Shown here in pieces: positions 8,191-15,550 of a DNA stretch of 28,763 nt. The notes under the pieces are model-generated. The model saw nothing but the letters and a program-made list of their open reading frames with translations. It ran no database searches and had not been told where the DNA came from. Position numbers and translations under genes: made by a program. Origin of the DNA: Oscillospiraceae bacterium. GTDB lineage: Bacteria; Bacillota_A; Clostridia; Oscillospirales; WRJC01. Position 1 is the stretch's first letter; the number at the start of each line of letters is the position of its first letter. The DNA is taken from NCBI GenBank assembly GCA_009785015.1, contig WQXD01000014.1, forward strand, positions 1 through 28,763, given 5' to 3'.

Positions 8191-8859
8191 CTACAGCACG
8201 ACCAATCCCGATAAAAACAAGGCGGCGAAAGCTGTGCTTATCGCGGCGGCTGCGATATACTCGCCTTTGCTCCCGGTTTTTATGTTCAGCAATTTTATGT
8301 TTTTTTTGGAAAACGGGAAAAGCACGGGGCATCCCCTCACAGTCAGCATATCCGCCAGCAAATGCGTGATATATCCTATGGTGAGCCCGGTTATGAGTAT
8401 TTTGAATGTGGGTTCGCTTATGAAATATGTGGCCGCGAACAAAAACCCCGGCAATATGAGGGTGTGCATAAGCCCCCGGTGTTTGACCATGAATTTGAGG
8501 TGTTCTCTTATGAATTTTATCTTTGAAAGCGCCGTCAAAAGCAAAAACGGAAGAGCCACCATGCATACAATCAAAATCGCCTGCAAAAAACTTTTATCGG
8601 CGTCGGTATAGGCGTCAATCAAAAAGAATGTCACGGCCACAATGGCGAGCGAACCGAAAAGCGAGGACAAGGCGGTCATTATATTTTTTCTCGATTTGCC
8701 CAATTTTGAATTGTCATGGTCTATATCGGCCAGCATCGCGCCTATGGGAACCGCTATGACATAGAACATGTGCGTGGGTTCGTTTTGCGCCGCGACTCCG
8801 TAATACGCGGCGGCGCCTCCGGCGATTATACCTATGAATTTGTGAGTTTTTCCGTTCAT
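8191..8859 (-). CDS. YdjM/DUF457-family membrane-bound metal-dependent hydrolase-like protein
   Basis: This 222-residue polytopic membrane protein has the motifs of the YdjM family (PF04307): THKFIG near the N-terminus, GAMLADIDHDNSKLGKS, KHRGLMHTLILPG and GYITHLLADMLTVRGCPVLFPFS. The conserved His and Asp residues form a putative metal site at the membrane. Four or so hydrophobic segments are visible. The biochemical role is unknown; in E. coli ydjM is SOS-induced. I start at ATG 8859, which has AAGGA seven bases upstream; a TTG one codon earlier is less likely. The gene lies 35 bases downstream of the SLH-protein gene with no obvious promoter between, so it may be reached by read-through. 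The next gene, mtaB, begins three bases after its stop. Confidence 0.82.
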   Translation of the reverse strand: MNGKTHKFIGIIAGGAAAYYGVAAQNEPTHMFYVIAVPIGAMLADIDHDNSKLGKSRKNIMTALSSLFGSLAIVAVTFFLIDAYTDADKSFLQAILIVCMVALPFLLLTALSKIKFIREHLKFMVKHRGLMHTLILPGFLFAATYFISEPTFKILITGLTIGYITHLLADMLTVRGCPVLFPFSKKNIKLLNIKTGSKGEYIAAAAISTAFAALFLSGLVVL

Positions 8860-8894
8860 CAAATATCCTTTCTCATATTCATCTGTTCATTTGT

Positions 8895-11606
8895 TCATTT
8901 GCCCGTTTTTAACGCGTACAGCCGGAATATCGTCAAAAACGCCTGCTCTCTCGAATAATATTCGCTCGGGTGGAAACCTCCGTCCGTATATCCGTTCATA
9001 ATCCGGTTGTTTCTCATATCCATGCAGCCGGAAACATAATTTACCGCTCCGAAGGCCCACGGACTGAAATTTGATGTGTCGTTGAAGTCGACGGGTTCGG
9101 CGTTTATGTTTATATTTTCAAACAAGCCCACCCTCATGAGCATGGCGGCGGCTTCCTCCCTTGTTATTTTTCCTTCGGGGTCAAAAGTTTTGTCCCCTCT
9201 TCCGTTTATTATCCCGAGGGCGTAAGCTGAAAGTATATACAAGTCTTCCGTGTCTTTGAATATTCCGTATTCCATGGTTTTGCCGTTTTCGGCGAGTATT
9301 TCCGCGATGGGTTTTTTCTGGGTGACTTCCAGAAACCTGACGGCCAGCATGCAAAATTCCTCGCGTTTTATGGATGTGCGGAAGTTTTGCATATAGTTTT
9401 CCGGAACAAGGCCGTATCCGTACGCGTATCCCACTTCGTACAGCGCCCAATCCGAAGGCTTGTCCGCGTAATACGAGTATAAGTCGACTTTCTGGCCGGC
9501 CGCGTCCAAAACTTTTATCGTGTATTCCTCATTTGAGAATTCGCCCTTTTTGTACGGGAGGATCACGACGAAATAGTCGCCGGCCGCAAGCGGAATCTTT
9601 TCCGTTTTGAAATATTTCATGTCATCCGGCAATAAAACCCCTCCTTCGCCCACTTTGTAGGATTTGAGTTCCCTCTGATAGGCATCGTACAGTTTTATCG
9701 CCCAGAAATCCGAATTCACATTTGTGCCCACGGTGAATTTTATCTGGATTTCCGTGAATTCGCTTACGCATATCTTGAAATAATCCAAATCGTCGGCGCC
9801 CGAAATATCGCCGGTTATATCGGTATTGACAGAAAGCAGATTCGCGGTTTCAAGAGTGTTGTTGGGTTCGGCCTCATACAAGCCGTAGCCGGTGTTTTCA
9901 TTTGAAAAATCCAATGTTATAATATAGTCTTCATTTGAGTAATTTATGATATTGTACGCGCTCACTTTTATGTAGTATGTCCCCGGCGAGAGCCTTATAT
10001 CCTTCGAAAGCGAAGTTTTGTATCCGAAAGCCGGATTTTGGACTTCGCCTTCCGCTCCGAAATCGGCTTTATACACCGTTTCAAAGGGTGTAATGTCGCC
10101 TTTGAAAATTTCCGTCACCCAGTTGTTTTGATTTACGGATTCCGGCGTGGCAAACGATATGTTCACGCCGGTATTTAAAAGCAGTGTGAATTTGAAATAA
10201 TCCACATCCGTATAATCGCTCAGATTCGCGGCTATGGGCTCTTTGGAAGTGAGGGCGTTGGCCATGTAGGCCGAATTGTTGTATTCGGTTTCGAAGAGCT
10301 CGGTTTCGGATTTTATCGCTTCTTTCGCTTCGGGGGTGTAATTTATTTTCACCGTGTAGGCGGCAGTCGAATAATCATACGCGTTTATCGGCAGAACCCG
10401 GATGAAATAACTCCCCGCCGGGACCCTTATCTTATTCGAGCTCTTCTTCAGGGTGCCCGTCAGGTAATTCAATTCGCCTTCGTCCCCGCATCTGCCAAAA
10501 TAGAGCAACCTGTTGTTTTTGTCGAATATATTCAGTATCCAGGACTGTTTTGCCGGGTAGGACGGGGATATGAAATCCACAGTCACCGAACCGCTGTAAC
10601 GGATCCCGAAATCGATATTGTTGAAATCGTCCGCGTTTTTGAGCTGCCCGGAGATTTCCATATTCACATTATACGCGAAATTCGGCACCTCGGTGGGATT
10701 GGCGTAAGTGTAGTCGTCGTCCTCCCGGGCGTCCGGCACCGGGGCGGATTCGGATTTGATTTGCAGGGTATAATCCGCGTTAGAGTGCGATTTTTCGTAT
10801 ATGTATATCACGATATGGTACAATCCGGGATCCAAAACCAGTTCCTCGGTGGCAAATGTCCTGAAACCGTTTACGGCAGAGCCGGTCCCTCCCGCGTAAT
10901 ATGTGGAAATTCCCCCTTTGGAATCCTGGAGATATATGGTCCACATATCGGAAAAGATAAAGTCGGGTGTCACTAATTCGATTTTCACTTCCCTGTGATT
11001 CGAGATCACAAAGCTGTAGTAGTCGCGGTCTTCCATATCGCTCAAATTGCCCGTGACGGCGGCGTTTAACAGAATATTCGTGGCTGTTTCGGGGGTGTCG
11101 TTGAATTCTTTTTCATAAGCGGAACTTCTTTCGGGGGTATAATCGGCAAAAACCGTATAATGCGCCCCCGAGAAGAAGGAAGAACTGTGCGCGGCGACTT
11201 TTATGTAATATTCGCCCGGGGGCAGGCGCAGTTTTTGCAGCCTGTTCGTCCTGATCATATTGATCACCTGCCCACCGGAACCCACGCGTTCCATTTGGAG
11301 CTGTTTTTCGTTTTTGTCGTAGAGCAGTATGACCCAGTTTCCCGAGTCGTTTTCGCTCCCCACGGAAAAAGACAAATTCAGCGCCCCGTGATAGGGCAGG
11401 CTTATCTTGAAATAATTCACGTCGGACGAAGATTTCAAATTGGATGAAACCGTGGTGTTCAGATTTATGGCGGCCGCCTTTTGGAGTATATCGTCGGAGC
11501 CGGCAACGAGAAGGGGCGCCGCCGTCAGAAAAGCCAAAACGGCCGCCGTCAGCAGAGATAGGATTTTGCGCGTCATTTTTGTTTTTGTTTTCATAAAAGT
11601 TTGCAT
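8895..11606 (-). CDS. Secreted protein with five PPC-like repeats and C-terminal SLH region
   Basis: The 903-residue protein starts with a Sec signal peptide (basic MKTKTKMTRK, then LLTAAVLAFLTAAPLLVAG). Five repeats of about 120-130 residues follow, at roughly 45-155, 165-285, 298-425, 440-567 and 578-700. Each resembles the bacterial pre-peptidase C-terminal (PPC) beta-sandwich: an acidic opener (EKEFNDTPETA, EAEPNNTLETA), a D.DYF/YF core (DVNYFKISL, DVDYFKFTL, DLDYFKICV) and an end such as PGTYYIKVSAY. Residues about 718-900 hold S-layer-homology motifs (WALYEVGYAYGYGLVP, ILSAYALGIINGRGDKTFDPEGKITREEAA, GYTDGGFHPSEYYSREQA), which anchor proteins to secondary cell-wall polymer. No protease or other catalytic domain was seen, so a structural, adhesive or scaffold role is likely. 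ATG 11606 sits only 3 bases after AAAGG, so ATG 11594 is an alternative start. It has its own promoter. Confidence 0.88.
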   Translation of the reverse strand: MQTFMKTKTKMTRKILSLLTAAVLAFLTAAPLLVAGSDDILQKAAAINLNTTVSSNLKSSSDVNYFKISLPYHGALNLSFSVGSENDSGNWVILLYDKNEKQLQMERVGSGGQVINMIRTNRLQKLRLPPGEYYIKVAAHSSSFFSGAHYTVFADYTPERSSAYEKEFNDTPETATNILLNAAVTGNLSDMEDRDYYSFVISNHREVKIELVTPDFIFSDMWTIYLQDSKGGISTYYAGGTGSAVNGFRTFATEELVLDPGLYHIVIYIYEKSHSNADYTLQIKSESAPVPDAREDDDYTYANPTEVPNFAYNVNMEISGQLKNADDFNNIDFGIRYSGSVTVDFISPSYPAKQSWILNIFDKNNRLLYFGRCGDEGELNYLTGTLKKSSNKIRVPAGSYFIRVLPINAYDYSTAAYTVKINYTPEAKEAIKSETELFETEYNNSAYMANALTSKEPIAANLSDYTDVDYFKFTLLLNTGVNISFATPESVNQNNWVTEIFKGDITPFETVYKADFGAEGEVQNPAFGYKTSLSKDIRLSPGTYYIKVSAYNIINYSNEDYIITLDFSNENTGYGLYEAEPNNTLETANLLSVNTDITGDISGADDLDYFKICVSEFTEIQIKFTVGTNVNSDFWAIKLYDAYQRELKSYKVGEGGVLLPDDMKYFKTEKIPLAAGDYFVVILPYKKGEFSNEEYTIKVLDAAGQKVDLYSYYADKPSDWALYEVGYAYGYGLVPENYMQNFRTSIKREEFCMLAVRFLEVTQKKPIAEILAENGKTMEYGIFKDTEDLYILSAYALGIINGRGDKTFDPEGKITREEAAAMLMRVGLFENININAEPVDFNDTSNFSPWAFGAVNYVSGCMDMRNNRIMNGYTDGGFHPSEYYSREQAFLTIFRLYALKTGK

Positions 11607-11638
11607 CCGCCTTTCGGTTTTTATGGGGGTTGATATAT

Positions 11639-11667
11639 ATTCTATACCAAAAACAAAAAAAAGTCAA
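11639..11667 (-). promoter_or_regulatory. Putative sigma-A promoter for the SLH-repeat protein
   Basis: On the minus strand TTGACT (bases 11667-11662) and TAGAAT (11644-11639) are separated by 17 bases. The predicted start would lie about 25-40 bases ahead of the candidate start codons. The spacer is a T-rich tract. Confidence 0.55.
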
Positions 11668-11716
11668 TGATATATATAAATTTTGCAGTTTTTCCCGAAT
11701 AAATTTAAAATAGAAC

Positions 11717-11745
11717 TTGACAGAGAAAAAAATAAATGATATCAT
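11717..11745 (+). promoter_or_regulatory. Putative sigma-A promoter for rqcP-divIC-yabR
   Basis: A perfect TTGACA at 11717-11722 is followed after 17 bases by TATCAT at 11740-11745. The start codon of rqcP is 35 bases downstream, leaving a short leader with AAGGCGG at about 11764-11770. Confidence 0.65.
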
Positions 11746-11780
11746 TATAGTAACAAAATCAAAAAGGCGGATCAAAACCC

Positions 11781-12026
11781 ATGAGGCTCGATAAATACCT
11801 GAAAATTTCACGCCTTATAAAAAGGCGTACGGTCGCCTGCGAGGCGTGCGACGGGGGCAGGGTCGCCGTGAACGGCAAAACCGCGAAGCCTTCGCACGAT
11901 TTGAAAGAAAACGATATTATAGAGATTTCGTTCGGCGAAAAAAAGCTCAAAGTAAAAGTCACCGAAATAAAAGAGCACGTGCAAAAGGCCGGGGCGGCCG
12001 ATATGTACGAAGTGATGGGGCAGTAA
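11781..12026 (+). CDS. rqcP: S4-domain RNA-binding protein RqcP (YabO/Hsp15-like)
   Basis: The 81-residue protein is nearly all S4 domain: [19 protein letters not shown] at the start and [22 protein letters not shown] in the core. This closely follows Bacillus YabO, now RqcP. In Bacillus RqcP binds stalled large ribosomal subunits and works with RqcH to add C-terminal alanine tails during ribosome-associated quality control. The next two genes are divIC-like and yabR-like, the same partners as in Bacillus, which supports the assignment over E. coli Hsp15. It is first in the plus-strand run and has a good promoter. AAGGCGG lies about 10 bases before the ATG. Confidence 0.9.
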   Translation: MRLDKYLKISRLIKRRTVACEACDGGRVAVNGKTAKPSHDLKENDIIEISFGEKKLKVKVTEIKEHVQKAGAADMYEVMGQ

Positions 12027-12059
12027 ACAATTAATTTCAGGCGGGGGGAGGCCGGAAAA

Positions 12060-12389
12060 ATGACAAAAGCGAAACGCGACAAAAAACAGGAAAAAATCAT
12101 AGCGAAAAAAATAAAAAAAAGCAAACTGGGGCTCATCCCCATGTTGGCGGTTGTGGTCATAATAACTTTGATTTCGATAAAAATTTTGCAAAATTTGGAT
12201 TCGATCGGAAAAAACAGCGACCATATAGATTCGCTGAAACAGGAATACAACCACAAAAGGATAAATAACGAAGCGTGGGCGCAAAAAATCAAAGCGCCCG
12301 TCGACGATGAATACATCCGCGAAATCGCCAGAGACAGCGGATACCGGGATTTGGACGAGGATGTATATTATTTAAACGAAGGCGATTGA
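12060..12389 (+). CDS. divIC: DivIC/FtsB-family septum formation protein
   Basis: This 109-residue bitopic membrane protein has a very basic cytoplasmic N-terminus (about 1-25, KRDKKQEKIIAKKIKKSK), one membrane segment (about 27-46, GLIPMLAVVVIITLISIKIL), a short predicted coiled coil (about 47-70) and a small acidic C-terminal part (YIREIARDSGYRDLDEDVYY). This is the DivIC/FtsB plan; the protein joins FtsL and DivIB/FtsQ in the divisome outside the membrane. Sequence conservation in the family is low, so the call rests on topology, size and its place between rqcP and yabR, as in Bacillus. A GGGGGGAGG site precedes the ATG by about 8 bases. Possible role of the basic tail: membrane or nucleic-acid contact (inference). 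Confidence 0.8.
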   Translation: MTKAKRDKKQEKIIAKKIKKSKLGLIPMLAVVVIITLISIKILQNLDSIGKNSDHIDSLKQEYNHKRINNEAWAQKIKAPVDDEYIREIARDSGYRDLDEDVYYLNEGD

Positions 12390-12398
12390 GCCGGGGGA

Positions 12399-12806
12399 AT
12401 GTCATCGTTTATGAAAATCCAAAAAGGCGAAGTCATAGAAGGGAAAATCACGGGTATAACGAAATACGGGGTTTTTGTGGAAATAGACAATGAAAATTCC
12501 GGCATGATCCATATATCCGAAATATCTTCCGGATTCATAAAAGACATAAACGAAGTGCTGAAAATAAACCAGACGGTAAAAGCCGTAATCATCGGCGTAG
12601 CCGAAAACGGAAAATTGGCCCTCTCCATCAAACAGCTGTCCAAAGAAAACAAAGCGGCACAAAGCGCGGCGGAACCCGCCCGGCCGCAGCGCGATTTTGA
12701 GGACATGATGAACAAATTCAAACGCGACAGCGAAGAAAAAATGGCGGAAATAAAATTCCCGGAGCCCAAAAGAACCGGCAGACAGCAAAAGGGGAGAAAA
12801 GAGTGA
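12399..12806 (+). CDS. yabR: S1-domain RNA-binding protein, YabR-like
   Basis: The 135-residue protein begins with one S1 RNA-binding domain (about 8-78: GEVIEGKITGITKYGVFVEI, GMIHISEIS, NGKLALSIKQ). A Lys/Arg-rich tail contains DFEDMMNKFKRDSEEKMAEIK, which matches the 'F...MNKF.KDSE' tail of Bacillus YabR and GSP13. Homologues associate with ribosomes, but the exact function is unsettled. The gene is 9 bases after divIC. The first ATG (12399) directly abuts a GGGGG tract, so the ATG at 12411 (residue 5) is a reasonable alternative start. Its stop overlaps the next start by one base (TGATG). Confidence 0.88.
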   Translation: MSSFMKIQKGEVIEGKITGITKYGVFVEIDNENSGMIHISEISSGFIKDINEVLKINQTVKAVIIGVAENGKLALSIKQLSKENKAAQSAAEPARPQRDFEDMMNKFKRDSEEKMAEIKFPEPKRTGRQQKGRKE

Positions 12807-13969
12807 TGTTCTGTATAACAAATGCCCGCGTGTATACCATGGCCAAAAAAAGTAAAGCTGAGGATATAATAGAAAACGGTTACGTGAAAATCTCCGGGGG
12901 CTTGATTTGCGAAGTCGGGCACATGAGCGCTCTCGCAGCCGGTTTTGACGGAGAAACAAATATAATCGACGCGGGCGGAAAATGGCTTTTGCCCGGTTTT
13001 ATCGACGCGCATACGCATATTGGGATGTATGAGGACGGACTGAGAAACGAAGGCGACGATCTAAACGAAGTCACCGACCCCTGCACGCCGCAGCTGCGCG
13101 CGATAGACGCCGTAAACCCGATGGACAGGGCGCTCTCCGAGGCGCTGGCGGCGGGGGTTACATGCGCCGCCACGGGGCCGGGCAGCGCGAACCCGATAAG
13201 CGGGCAGTTTGCCGTGATAAAAACCTTCGGGAACAGAATAGACGACATGACGATAAAAAAATACGCGGGCATGAAATTGGCCCTCGGCGAAAACCCGAAA
13301 GGCTGTTACGGGTCAAAACAGCAAACTCCGCAAACGAGAATGGCGACCGCTTCGATAATCCGGGACAATCTCAAAAAAGCGGCCGAATACGAAAAAAAAG
13401 AGAAAGAAAAAGATTTCGACATGAAATCGGAAGCGCTTCTGAGCGTCATAAAAGGAGAAATTCCCGCGTATATACACGCGCACAGGGCCGACGATATATT
13501 CACCGCGATCAGGATATGCAAAGAATTCAACTTGGATTTCGTAATAATCCACTGCACGGAAGGGCACCTCATAGCCGACTCGCTATCTAAAGAAAATGTC
13601 CGGGCGGTTGTAGGCCCGATACTCTCCGACCGGAGCAAGCCCGAATTGAGAAACCTCGAATTGAAAAACGCCAAAGTGTTGGATGAAGCGGGGATTTTGT
13701 TTTCCATCACCACCGACCATCCCGTGACCCCGCTGCAGTATCTGCCTTACTGCGCGGCGCTTTCGGTCAAGGGCGGCTTGGATTTTTACAGCGCGTTAAA
13801 GGCGATAACCATCAATCCCGCGGTCATTTTGGGTATCGACGACATAGTCGGGTCGATTGAACCGGGCAAGCATGCCGATATGGTGCTGTACGGAGACAGC
13901 CCCTTTGATATATTGAACAACGCCGAAATCGTGATTGTAAACGGAAATATAGTGGCCGGAAATGCGTGA
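12806..13969 (+). CDS. Amidohydrolase-superfamily enzyme (imidazolonepropionase-like)
   Basis: The 387-residue cytosolic protein has the amidohydrolase TIM barrel with metal ligands H69xH71 (PGFIDAHTHIGMYEDG). Further ligands are expected in AYIHAHRADD and VIIHCTEGH, and the catalytic Asp in SITTDHPVTP. The flanking beta-sandwich is closed by EPGKHADMVLYGDSPFD at the C-terminus. The stretch AALAAGVTCAATGPGSANPISGQ is typical of a clostridial and archaeal subgroup annotated only as amidohydrolase. The substrate is unknown; cyclic amides or N-acyl compounds are possible. I start at ATG 12806, which overlaps the yabR stop, with GGGGAG about 9 bases upstream; a GTG at 12803 is less likely. Its 3' end overlaps the fumarase alpha gene by 8 bases, so the two are probably translated together. 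Confidence 0.88.
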   Translation: MFCITNARVYTMAKKSKAEDIIENGYVKISGGLICEVGHMSALAAGFDGETNIIDAGGKWLLPGFIDAHTHIGMYEDGLRNEGDDLNEVTDPCTPQLRAIDAVNPMDRALSEALAAGVTCAATGPGSANPISGQFAVIKTFGNRIDDMTIKKYAGMKLALGENPKGCYGSKQQTPQTRMATASIIRDNLKKAAEYEKKEKEKDFDMKSEALLSVIKGEIPAYIHAHRADDIFTAIRICKEFNLDFVIIHCTEGHLIADSLSKENVRAVVGPILSDRSKPELRNLELKNAKVLDEAGILFSITTDHPVTPLQYLPYCAALSVKGGLDFYSALKAITINPAVILGIDDIVGSIEPGKHADMVLYGDSPFDILNNAEIVIVNGNIVAGNA

Positions 13970-14807
13970 AATCGATTCAGCGCTCATAACGCGCGCCATA
14001 AAAGAAGCTTTTATCGAAGCCAATTTGAATTTGCCCGAGAGTTTGGCAAACTGCATAAAAGACAGCGCGAAAGCCGAAAAACTTCCGCTGGCAAAAAATG
14101 TGCTCGCCAAACTCGCGGAAAATATAACCCTCGCCAAAGAAATCAACGTGCCCATATGCCAGGACACCGGAATGGCGGTGGTTTTCGCGTATATAGGCCA
14201 AGATGCGCACATTGCAGGCGGGCTCTTTAAGGATGCTGTAAATCAGGGCGTCCGCGAGGCGTATACGGACGGGGACCTGCGCTTTTCGATAGTAGAGGAT
14301 CCCCTTCGGCGGACAACAAACACAAACGACAACACTCCCGCCGTCATCCATGTTGAAATCACCGAAGGGGACAAAATAGAATTCATCTGCGTGCCCAAAG
14401 GCTTCGGAAGCGAAAACGCGAGCAGGATAAAAATGTTCGAGCCGTCGGCAGATGAAAACGATATAATAGATTTTATCGTCGAAACGGTGAAAATCGCGGG
14501 GGGAAACCCTTGCCCGCCCGTGGTGGCGGGGGTTGGAATCGGCGGGGACTTTGAATACTGCGCCATCTTAGCCAAACGCGCCTTGACACGCGATATCGGA
14601 AAGGGCAGCCCGGATGCGTTTTACCGCGCCATAGAGCAAAAAGCCTTGGAGAAGATAAACGAAACCGGAGTCGGGCCCCAGGGGTTCGGCGGCAAAACGA
14701 CGGCTTTCGCGGTAAATGTCGAAACTTTTCCCACGCATATAGCGGGGCTGCCGGTGGCGGTCAATATCTGCTGCCATGTGTGCCGGCATAAGAAGATTGT
14801 AATATAA
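13962..14807 (+). CDS. Class I fumarate hydratase / tartrate dehydratase alpha subunit (unpaired)
   Basis: The 281-residue protein is the complete N-terminal (alpha) module of the oxygen-sensitive 4Fe-4S hydro-lyases. Cluster cysteines are recognisable in VPICQDTGMAV (Cys66), GGNPCPPVVAGVGIGGDFEYC (Cys184) and NICCHVCRHKK (Cys271 as the NxxCH position). In two-subunit enzymes this module needs a beta subunit to make active fumarase or L(+)-tartrate dehydratase. No beta gene follows; the next gene is sulfotransferase-like. The length matches the family, so this is not a truncated alpha-beta fusion. It overlaps the amidohydrolase gene by 8 bases. Whether it acts on fumarate, tartrate or another hydroxy-acid cannot be decided from this window. 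Confidence 0.9.
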   Translation: MREIDSALITRAIKEAFIEANLNLPESLANCIKDSAKAEKLPLAKNVLAKLAENITLAKEINVPICQDTGMAVVFAYIGQDAHIAGGLFKDAVNQGVREAYTDGDLRFSIVEDPLRRTTNTNDNTPAVIHVEITEGDKIEFICVPKGFGSENASRIKMFEPSADENDIIDFIVETVKIAGGNPCPPVVAGVGIGGDFEYCAILAKRALTRDIGKGSPDAFYRAIEQKALEKINETGVGPQGFGGKTTAFAVNVETFPTHIAGLPVAVNICCHVCRHKKIVI

Positions 14808-14830
14808 AGCCTAAGGAGAATACAAAAACC

Positions 14831-15547
14831 ATGATGATAACGATAATAGGCAGGGGACATTCCGGAACCAGGGCGATTTCGCACACCTTGAGCAAAAGCG
14901 GGGTTTTTATGGGAGATTTGCAAAACGGTTCGGGCGATTTGCTGCCGCCTCAGAAAATGTACGAAGCATGCAGGATTTTCGCGAAATATGTGGAGCACGG
15001 GGGAGGGCTCGGCTGGGATTTTTCAAAAGTTTTATCGATGGAACCCGTGCCGGAATTCAAGCGCCTGATTGAGGAATACCTTGTAAGCGTTTTAAATTTT
15101 GAAAACGGAGCCAAAGGCTGGAAAATTCCGGAAACCACTTTGGTGTATCCGTGGATCATAAAGATGTTTCCCGATATAAAATACATCCATTGGGTCAGGG
15201 ACCCCAGGGACTGCATCCTGGGGTCGCATCTGACCGACGATCTGCACGATTTCGGAATTGATTATCCCGAAACGGATGACATCCGCGAAAAAAGGGCGTA
15301 CAGCTGGAAATATCAAAGGGAACTCATGAAAGCTACCCCCGACCCGAAAAACCTGATAAAAATAAGATTTGAGGACATGGTGCAAAACCAGGACGAAGTC
15401 TTAAAGAAGCTCGAGGGTTATCTGGGAGTAAAAATGGCGAAAATAGAGATGAGGCCCGATTCCGTGGGGCGCTGGAAAAAGGAACCGGGCAGATATATGT
15501 ATGATTTTTTCGCCGAGGATATGGCGGAATGCGGATACGAGGTCTGA
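14831..15547 (+). CDS. Sulfotransferase-like P-loop protein
   Basis: The 238-residue protein has features of PAPS-dependent sulfotransferases: an N-terminal phosphosulfate-binding loop (ITIIGRGHSGTRAIS), a 3'-phosphate-binding segment (YIHWVRDPRDCILGSHL), IKIRFEDMVQN and a late VGRWKKE that fits the RxxGxxK-like region in reduced form. Such proteins transfer sulfonate from PAPS to carbohydrates or other acceptors, but the loop GxGHSGT is also seen in bacterial proteins whose activity is untested. No PAPS synthesis genes are nearby. AAGGAG lies about 12 bases before the first of two consecutive ATGs. Its stop lies three bases from the stop of the convergent DUF6807 gene, leaving no room for a terminator. 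Confidence 0.75.
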   Translation: MMITIIGRGHSGTRAISHTLSKSGVFMGDLQNGSGDLLPPQKMYEACRIFAKYVEHGGGLGWDFSKVLSMEPVPEFKRLIEEYLVSVLNFENGAKGWKIPETTLVYPWIIKMFPDIKYIHWVRDPRDCILGSHLTDDLHDFGIDYPETDDIREKRAYSWKYQRELMKATPDPKNLIKIRFEDMVQNQDEVLKKLEGYLGVKMAKIEMRPDSVGRWKKEPGRYMYDFFAEDMAECGYEV

Positions 15548-15550
15548 TTC

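Noticed and set aside
8857..8862. TTG start for the YdjM-like gene
   Set aside because: ATG one codon later has better spacing from AAGGA and is the more usual codon.
8885..8901. Short direct repeat TGTTCATT twice
   Set aside because: Two copies of 8 bases at the end of the SLH gene are too short to support a functional claim.
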